64,000 nt of DNA from Candidatus Thorarchaeota archaeon. GTDB taxonomy: Archaea; Asgardarchaeota; Thorarchaeia; Thorarchaeales; Thorarchaeaceae. The notes below the pieces were generated by a model. It saw nothing but the letters and a program-made list of their open reading frames with translations, was not told the origin of the DNA and made no database searches. The DNA is taken from contig JAGSHN010000019.1 of NCBI GenBank assembly GCA_029855935.1, positions 41,216-105,215 on the forward strand, written 5' to 3'. The translations under genes and the position numbers were made by a program. Below are positions 58,848-64,000 of this stretch, piece after piece (position 1 is the first letter of the stretch; each line of letters starts with the position of its first letter).

Positions 58848-59426
58848 ATGCGCAGGGATGATCTTCTCACCGAGCCAGTGCGGCTTGAACATTGGAATGC
58901 ATCTGTCGACGAGGTCGCCCACCAGCTCTCGTCTTTCGTGCTTGAGTTCGAGTCTTTTACGCCTGAATCTTTCTCGGAGATAAAGTTCCATTTGCTCAAG
59001 GGTCCCGGCCTGACAAGGGAGGCGCGACGAGAGTTCTGCAGAGTGGCCATCGCTCACAGTCACTGTCCATCCTGCGAGGACCTGTATGTGGCAAAGAGGT
59101 GCCCTCTGTGGTACCGTCTATACCGGACGGTGCGCTGGCACAGCCTGCAGCGAGCACCGCCCTGCATCCGCATTGCGTACGTACGCCGGAACATCAAGAC
59201 GGTGGTGGACTACCTTGCGTTGGCAGGACTACTCTCTCCACCATTCTACAGACCGCCTCACGGTCTGTCCTGCCGGATGATGCAGAGTTGGGACCTCTGC
59301 AGACCCAACACGTATTGTACTGCCAAGCGGACTGACAACGTACTCGAATACACCTCTGCTCGCGAGAGGGTCAAGTTGTCTCGCCCTCTTCACTCAGATC
59401 TCGACATCGATGAAGAGGAAGATTGA
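58848..59426 (+). CDS. Cys-rich protein resembling the Fe-S C-terminal domain of DNA primase large subunit
   Basis: A 192-residue protein from ATG 58848. After an acidic helical N-terminus it has eight cysteines: 64, 73, 76, 85, 106, 142, 151 and 157. The last four sit in APPCIRIA, GLSCRMM, WDLCRPN and NTYCTAK, which match the order and flanking residues of the [4Fe-4S] site of PriL/Pri2 (PPCI, then SCxxM...GLC...C). The spacing between the first and second of these is shorter than in PriL, and the first four could form a separate metal site. There is no primase N-terminal domain. An HD hydrolase follows. The assignment is a pattern match, not proven. Confidence 0.5.
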   Translation: MRRDDLLTEPVRLEHWNASVDEVAHQLSSFVLEFESFTPESFSEIKFHLLKGPGLTREARREFCRVAIAHSHCPSCEDLYVAKRCPLWYRLYRTVRWHSLQRAPPCIRIAYVRRNIKTVVDYLALAGLLSPPFYRPPHGLSCRMMQSWDLCRPNTYCTAKRTDNVLEYTSARERVKLSRPLHSDLDIDEEED

Positions 59427-59485
59427 ACAAAGGCCACGTATGACCCCTATCGTCTGATGCAATCGCTTGGCATAGGTGGACAAAG

Positions 59486-60997
59486 ATGTCTGATGAGCGG
59501 CCCGGCCGAGAAGGCCCGACTGGGGCTCTACAGGATGAGATTGACACCGACCTGATTCGGATGATCAGACGGACTGGGCTCCGTGAGGATGTCCTCATCC
59601 GAGCACGTCAGTCCCAGAACACGGACTGGCTGTCCATCGAACGCATCCTCAGGGAGCACGAGCAGATGGAGTCTCTTGCTCAGCGTTACTCTCGCCCGAA
59701 GGCGATCCAAGACCCCGTCCACGGGGCCATTCTCCTTGAACCGTGGGAGCTTGATGTGATCTCCACTTGGACGATGCAGAGACTGAGGTACGTGCGTCAG
59801 CTGGGCCCTGCGTACTTGGTCTACCCCGGAGCGAACCACACGCGCTTTGAACACAGCCTCGGCACAAACTATCTCGCTCAGAAGTGTCTGCGGGTTGTAA
59901 GCTATTGTGACAAGCTAGGCGCTGAATCATTTCATCCCCTCAACAGGCTCCTCGACGATGATCAACAGATGTTGTTCCGGGCGGTTGCACTCCTGCACGA
60001 TGTGGGTCATCCTCCGACATCTCACACAATTGAGCCGGCGCTGGGGTCTTGGGCTGGGCTGAGCCATATCGACCTGAGCGAGTATCTCATCCTCCACAGC
60101 GAGATAGCCGATGTTCTCAGCGAAAACGGGTTGTCGGCCATTGTCGTTGCGGATGTCCTCCGCCGACGCGTCTCGGACCCCATCCTCCGGCTCATCTCCG
60201 ACTTCATTGACTCGCCCCTTGACATTGACAAGACAGACTATCTCATCAGGGACGCACGCTTTAGTGGTGCCGAACTCGGACTGTTTCCTGCGGAACGGGT
60301 CCTGCTGACAAGCCGTGTGGTCAGGCTCGATGGCGCGTACGTGCGAGCGTTTATGATTAAGGCCCTACATTCACTGGAGGCTCTGATGCTGAGTCGCAAC
60401 TGGATGTTCAGCGACCTCTACTTCCATCACACGGTGCGGGTGGCCGAGTCGCTCATCGACAGGGCCACATACCTGAATCTGCGGGAGGAGGGGCTCTCAC
60501 GTAGCGAGTGTATCGGTCTGTTCACGAGAATGACTGACGAGGACCTCTATCGGTGGCTCGCCTCCTCGGATATGGCGATAGTTCGGGAGTATGTGAACAG
60601 AATTCGTCACAGAAGGTTATTCAAGGTGGTCGTCACACGCCGTCTGGAGTCCCTCTCTGACGCCACGAGAGATCGTCTCCTAACTGCAGCGAGGGATGTT
60701 GAGAGGCTGATGGAGATTGAGAAGGAGCTGCTTGACAGTTCTGGCGGCGTGATTGTGGACGTAGTAACTCCCGAGGTGGGTGCTGAGAAGATCTCGCAGA
60801 TTCCGCTCATCGTGCCCGACGCGGTTGGTAGAGCACGAGTCGTCAGGATGACAGAGATTGAGGCGGGTCGTCCTCTTGTATCAATACTCGAACAACAGCG
60901 CAGGACAATGCCCACCGTGAGGCTCTATGCAGACGCCACGAACGCGGAGACGGTCGTACGCAGGTTCAACAAGGAGTTTCCATCCGCCACGGGCTGA
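59486..60997 (+). CDS. HD-domain hydrolase, SAMHD1/dNTPase-like
   Basis: A 503-residue protein. The HD core holds AIQDPVHGAILLEPWELDVI, QRLRYVRQLGPAYLVYPGA, HTRFEHSLGT (metal His) and LHDVGHPPTSH (His-Asp). FIDSPLDIDKTDYLIRD further on supplies the last Asp. This layout matches the dNTP triphosphohydrolase/SAMHD1-like family, including the conserved DPVHG. The C-terminal third is helical and poorly conserved. It might hydrolyse dNTPs or another nucleotide. ATG 59486. Confidence 0.88.
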   Translation: MSDERPGREGPTGALQDEIDTDLIRMIRRTGLREDVLIRARQSQNTDWLSIERILREHEQMESLAQRYSRPKAIQDPVHGAILLEPWELDVISTWTMQRLRYVRQLGPAYLVYPGANHTRFEHSLGTNYLAQKCLRVVSYCDKLGAESFHPLNRLLDDDQQMLFRAVALLHDVGHPPTSHTIEPALGSWAGLSHIDLSEYLILHSEIADVLSENGLSAIVVADVLRRRVSDPILRLISDFIDSPLDIDKTDYLIRDARFSGAELGLFPAERVLLTSRVVRLDGAYVRAFMIKALHSLEALMLSRNWMFSDLYFHHTVRVAESLIDRATYLNLREEGLSRSECIGLFTRMTDEDLYRWLASSDMAIVREYVNRIRHRRLFKVVVTRRLESLSDATRDRLLTAARDVERLMEIEKELLDSSGGVIVDVVTPEVGAEKISQIPLIVPDAVGRARVVRMTEIEAGRPLVSILEQQRRTMPTVRLYADATNAETVVRRFNKEFPSATG

Positions 60998-61025
60998 TCT
61001 CTGTTCGGTGTCTCTGTGACCCAGT

Positions 61026-61715
61026 CTATCGCTCAACCAGCGGGTCGATGATACCTATTACCGCATCGAGTCCGTGCATCAGGTAGACAATCCCATAGAT
61101 TGCCTCCACGAGGGTGCCCTTGTCGTGCTCCATCTCCGACTTGCTCTCGGCTGGCGGGTCAAAGTGAATCCGATACTCGTACAGGCGCCATTCATCGCAC
61201 AGTGCGGCGAGATGCTCGTTACTTACAGAACGTGCCCGTGCTTGGGTCAGGTCCCCCACATCCAGCATCTCAGGAGTCCATAGCCTATGAAGCACCGCCA
61301 GAGAGATTGCCGCATCCCCGACCAGCGCCAAGACCTTGGCCATCTCGCTTGTAGAGGCGAGTCGTCTGAGCATATCGCAGTCAACGCTGGCGCCGGGCTC
61401 TATGCCTCTGCAGAAGTGACTCTCCAGCTCTAGAAACAGGTTCTTTGTGCTAGGCTGGAACAGTGAGACGATGAGCATCTCCTCCCTGTGTATCTCGACC
61501 CCCAGACGTGATTTGAGATGTGGAATGAGCTCGGTCTTGGCCCTCTCAATCCTGAAGAGTATGGACCCTATCTGGTCGAGCCAGCGTTCAAACTTCTGGA
61601 TTGTCCTGGTGTTCTCAGACGGCACTGCCTCCATCTCATTCTCCAGGAACCGACCTATCTGCAGCAGTGCTCTGTGAATACCGATGTCCCTCCAGGGCAG
61701 AATCATCCGTTTCAC
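61026..61715 (-). CDS. RNase III-domain-like protein with incomplete active site
   Basis: A 229-residue protein. From about residue 80, EMLIVSLFQPST (ALTHPS-like), VLALVGDAAISLAVLHRLW (LEFLGDAVL-like), DLTQARARSVSNEHLAALCD (LTxxRxxLVSN) and VEAIYGIVYLMHGLDAVI (EALIGAIYLDxG) follow the order of the RNase III fold. Asp134 and Glu204 of the catalytic set are in place, but the acidic residue four before Asp134 is Ala, and the acidic residue three before Glu204 is Thr. No dsRNA-binding domain follows. It may be an archaeal RNase III variant with altered chemistry or a binding-only protein. It is the second gene of an operon with a winged-helix regulator (4-base overlap). Confidence 0.6.
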   Translation of the reverse strand: MKRMILPWRDIGIHRALLQIGRFLENEMEAVPSENTRTIQKFERWLDQIGSILFRIERAKTELIPHLKSRLGVEIHREEMLIVSLFQPSTKNLFLELESHFCRGIEPGASVDCDMLRRLASTSEMAKVLALVGDAAISLAVLHRLWTPEMLDVGDLTQARARSVSNEHLAALCDEWRLYEYRIHFDPPAESKSEMEHDKGTLVEAIYGIVYLMHGLDAVIGIIDPLVER

Positions 61716-62506
61716 AATAGCCCCCTGCCTGGGATGTAGTGTGTGAGAGTGGTCTTCCTCGCCCTGTGCCTCCTGATGTATATGGCGGTCACAGCGTAGT
61801 CGTTGGCAAGAAGGCAGAAGGCGAGTCCTATTAGAGAGGGCGCCGTTGAGAGGTCGAAGATGACATTATGCCCGGGTAGCTCCTCCAGCAGAATCTTCTC
61901 TATGTGTGAGTATGTCGCCATAAGGTCGCCTTGGACCCCACCGTCTTGGTATCCCACCACCTCCTTGGGCAGCTCGTCCCAGATTCCCTCCCATCTCTTG
62001 GTGGTACCATCCGGCACATGTCGTGTCAAGTCCTTCGAAACACCTTTTGCAAACCTCGCTGCCTCGACAACGATCCTGAGCCGGTTGAAGTGTGCCTCCG
62101 CCTCCTGAGTGAACCAGTGCACAAGTGGTCGCACCTGCTCCGGATTCGAGACCGAGGATATGACGGTCGTGTTACGTGTCACATTGAGCACACGACGTAC
62201 AGCTGGTGCGGCCCGTGGCGCGATGCTGAATACCCTCTGCCTGGACTCGCGGTGGCTCACAATGATACCAAGTCTCTCCAAGTGTCTGGTGTTGAAGTAG
62301 AGCTTCGGGTCTGTCACCACCACCTTGTCCTCGTCGATGTCCGTCTTGCCAGCGCGGTGCATCCTTTCTATCATGTCACGACGGATCTTCTCACGGAGCT
62401 GGCTACCGGTCCTCGGCCCCTTCTCAAGCTCCTCCAGTATCACCCTGCGCGCACTGACGCTCTCTACCTCTCGTCTGATCACCTCGTCCGCAGTTTCCCA
62501 GAACAT
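61712..62506 (-). CDS. Winged-helix protein with C-terminal CARF-like Rossmann domain
   Basis: A 264-residue protein from ATG 62504-62506, where GAGGAG precedes by 3 bases; the longer frame from 62641 has no support. Residues 1-105 form a winged helix: SARRVILEELEKGPRTGSQL, then KLYFNTRHLERLGIIVSHR and a wing. The C-terminal half alternates strand and helix: TVISSVSNPEQVRPLVHWF near 115 and HNVIFDLSTAPSLIGLAFCL near 220, then a strand VTAIYIRR. The DLSTAPS turn after a strand resembles the D-L-T-G loop of CARF/Csa3-type sensors. Order (wHTH first) differs from Csa3. CARF assignment is tentative. Overlaps the RNase III-like gene by 4 bases. Confidence 0.5.
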   Translation of the reverse strand: MFWETADEVIRREVESVSARRVILEELEKGPRTGSQLREKIRRDMIERMHRAGKTDIDEDKVVVTDPKLYFNTRHLERLGIIVSHRESRQRVFSIAPRAAPAVRRVLNVTRNTTVISSVSNPEQVRPLVHWFTQEAEAHFNRLRIVVEAARFAKGVSKDLTRHVPDGTTKRWEGIWDELPKEVVGYQDGGVQGDLMATYSHIEKILLEELPGHNVIFDLSTAPSLIGLAFCLLANDYAVTAIYIRRHRARKTTLTHYIPGRGLL

Positions 62507-62529
62507 ATCTCCTCGAACAAATATCAACA

Positions 62530-62548
62530 ATATATGTGATATATGTAT
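62530..62548. promoter_or_regulatory. AT-rich element upstream of the winged-helix operon
   Basis: ATATATGTGATATATGTAT lies 24-42 bases before the regulator start on the minus strand, where its TATA box should be. A related sequence in the opposite orientation is at 62677-62700, near the actin promoter. The shared core is ATAC-x-TATATCAC followed by TAT. Confidence 0.45.
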
Positions 62549-62676
62549 TGTCATGGCTGGGAACGTTCCCAATGTACGCCTGACACCCCGACAGGGTCTG
62601 TGTGTGACGATGATCCGTCCGTCATAGGTCCAGATCGGCAAACACTGCGGAGACGGTCGTCATGACGGCTCAAATT

Positions 62677-62700
62677 GATACTATATCACCTATGTATATC
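62677..62700. promoter_or_regulatory. Related AT-rich element upstream of the actin promoter
   Basis: GATACTATATCACC followed by TATGTATATC is similar to the reverse complement of the 62530 element and is itself imperfectly palindromic (GATA...TATC). It lies 41 bases before the actin TATA box. The gap 62507-62842 otherwise holds only the promoter elements and no gene. Confidence 0.4.
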
Positions 62701-62740
62701 AAGTAGTTATTGTTCGGAAGGGGCCTCATCCCGACAAGGC

Positions 62741-62747
62741 TTAAATA
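62741..62747 (+). promoter_or_regulatory. TATA box of the actin gene
   Basis: TTAAATA, within GGCTTAAATACACG, is a strong archaeal TATA box about 100 bases before the actin start. Transcription from near 62772 would give a leader of about 70 bases, unusually long for an archaeal mRNA, with GAAGAGAGGA just before the ATG. Confidence 0.55.
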
Positions 62748-62842
62748 CACGCGTCCGCAAGGTATTAGCAGAGTTCTGTGAAGCTGTGGGCGAAGAACTT
62801 GGATTCTTATCCAGAAAAAACTGAAGAGAGGACCGAATCAAA

Positions 62843-63982
62843 ATGGCTGAAGACGAGTTTCTGGGCGCCAAGCCGATTGTCATAGACAATGGCACTGGCT
62901 TGAGCAAGAACGGGTACGCGGGTGAGGACCAGCCACGGAGCGTCTGGCCGACGCTGATCGGCTATCCACGGTATGAGAGCATCATGACCGATGTTGACCA
63001 CTACACACGTGACTACTACATCGGTGAAGAGGCTATCAACCTGCGTGGTGTGCTGAAACTGGTCTACCCCATCACGCACGGTGTCATCGAGGACTGGGAT
63101 GCCATCGAGAAGATCTGGAGCTACACCTTCTACAACGACCTGAAGGTGGACCCCAGTGAGAATCCCGTCCTGCTGACCGAGGCCCCGTTCAATCCTCGTG
63201 AGAACAGGGAGCGGATGGCCTCCGTGATGTTCGAGAACTTCGGTGTGCCGGCGGTCTACGTGGCAACACAGGCCATCCTGTCACTCTACGCTTCTGGTAG
63301 AACGACGGGCCTCGTGGTTGACTCCGGTGATGGTGTCACCCACATCGTGCCCATCTACGAGGGCTTCTCGATCACACACGCTATTCGGAGGATTGACCTC
63401 GCAGGTCGTGACATCACCGAGTACCTGCGCAGGCTTCTCAGACAGAGAGGCTACTCCTTCGTCAGCGGCGCGGAGAAGGAGATAGTCCGTGACATCAAGG
63501 AGAAGCTGTGCTACGTCGCTCGCGATCCTGAGCAGGAGCGTATGGTGGCCGACTCGGCTGGTGTCGACAAGCAGTACATGCTGCCTGACGGCGAGACGAT
63601 AACAATCGGTGCTGAGCGTTTCCTCGCTCCCGAGCTGTTCTTCAATCCGAGCGCCATAGGCCTTGACACAATGCCCCTTGACGAGCACATCGTCGAGGCA
63701 ATCAAGGCATGCGATGTCGACCTGCGACGTGACCTCTATGCCAACATTGTGCTCTCGGGCGGCTCCACGATGTTCGAGGGGCTGAAGGACAGACTCCTGA
63801 AGGAGATATCCGAACTCGTACCCGAGAATGTCGAGGTCAGGATCATCGCACCTCCGGAGCGTCAGTACTCCGTCTGGATTGGCGGAAGCATCCTTGCATC
63901 ACTGAAGACCTTCCAGAAGATGTGGGTCTCACGCAAGGAGTTCGAAGAGGCCGGTCCAGAGGTCATCCACCGCTGTATCTAA
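62843..63982 (+). CDS. Actin (Asgard, lokiactin-type)
   Basis: A 379-residue actin, nearly the length of eukaryotic actin (375). Phosphate loops [19 protein letters not shown] and [20 protein letters not shown] are almost eukaryotic, as is the connection [19 protein letters not shown] and [16 protein letters not shown]. The nucleotide loop [18 protein letters not shown] and the end [20 protein letters not shown], then ...HRCI match actin subdomain 1. It should bind ATP and polymerise. The close similarity to eukaryotic actin rather than crenactin places the genome in Asgard archaea. Regulators such as profilin are not in this window. Confidence 0.98.
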   Translation: MAEDEFLGAKPIVIDNGTGLSKNGYAGEDQPRSVWPTLIGYPRYESIMTDVDHYTRDYYIGEEAINLRGVLKLVYPITHGVIEDWDAIEKIWSYTFYNDLKVDPSENPVLLTEAPFNPRENRERMASVMFENFGVPAVYVATQAILSLYASGRTTGLVVDSGDGVTHIVPIYEGFSITHAIRRIDLAGRDITEYLRRLLRQRGYSFVSGAEKEIVRDIKEKLCYVARDPEQERMVADSAGVDKQYMLPDGETITIGAERFLAPELFFNPSAIGLDTMPLDEHIVEAIKACDVDLRRDLYANIVLSGGSTMFEGLKDRLLKEISELVPENVEVRIIAPPERQYSVWIGGSILASLKTFQKMWVSRKEFEEAGPEVIHRCI

Positions 63983-64000
63983 GCGCTCGCTAGTTCATAA

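Noticed and set aside
61712-62506. Direct call as a CRISPR-associated Csa3 regulator
   Set aside because: The domain order is reversed relative to Csa3, no cas genes or repeat arrays occur in the window, and the CARF motif match is weak.

Overview
The window most likely comes from an Asgard archaeon, possibly a Thorarchaeia-like lineage. The strongest evidence is a full-length actin close to the eukaryotic type at the right edge. The information-processing genes are archaeal: 20S proteasome alpha, SBDS, exosome Rrp4/Rrp41/Rrp42, eL43, a Brix protein, Pcc1, prefoldin beta, Cgi121 and Sua5. Promoters look archaeal, with TTTAAA/TTATA-like boxes about 25-50 nt before starts. Base composition is moderately GC-rich by eye. 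The lineage within Asgard cannot be fixed from this sequence alone.

Layout. 1-7.3 kb: a partial SDR epimerase divergent from a MarR regulator, a secreted subtilase, two Lrp-like regulators with duplicated DNA-binding modules, a small secreted protein and S-adenosylhomocysteine hydrolase. 7.4-11.6 kb: a six-gene minus-strand operon for a complex I-like membrane complex whose large subunit keeps all four [NiFe] cysteine ligands. 11.7-17.6 kb: a gamma-carbonic-anhydrase-like protein, a DUF4184-like membrane protein, a four-subunit 2-oxoacid:ferredoxin oxidoreductase (KorDABC type), and a winged-helix membrane protein paired with a Thr-rich surface protein. 17.7-31.0 kb: a heterodisulfide-reductase-type region with three HdrB, three HdrC, two HdrA (one fused to MvhD), a radical SAM protein and a DUF2096-like protein. 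31.1-34.9 kb: a zinc/nickel-type ABC importer controlled by a NikR-like repressor. 34.9-42.0 kb: the archaeal proteasome-exosome-ribosome-prefoldin gene string. 42.0-45.5 kb: a DHH phosphoesterase and an ECF transporter core (A1, A2, T). 46.3-52.1 kb: histidine degradation genes hutU, hutH and hutI with endonuclease V among them. 52.2-54.7 kb: a phosphoribosyltransferase, Cgi121, a THUMP protein and Sua5. 54.7-64 kb: a sugar-nucleotidyltransferase/CDP-alcohol phosphotransferase pair, a decayed esterase, a cytosolic-looking beta-propeller, a small protein with a primase-like cysteine pattern, an HD hydrolase, an RNase III-like/winged-helix operon, and actin.

How it fits together (inference). 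Kor and similar oxidoreductases would reduce ferredoxin. The membrane complex could oxidise ferredoxin and release H2 while pumping ions, or run in reverse. The Hdr modules could couple ferredoxin to low- and high-potential partners by flavin-based electron bifurcation. A NikR-controlled importer would suit a cell that needs nickel for such a hydrogenase. Histidine degradation and a secreted protease suggest use of peptides and amino acids.

The items most worth a second look are the multi-copy Hdr region, the six-subunit hydrogenase-like complex that combines NuoA with Ni ligands and has no antiporter subunits, the primase-like cysteine protein beside an HD hydrolase, and the RNase III-like/winged-helix operon whose upstream AT-rich motif recurs before the actin promoter.
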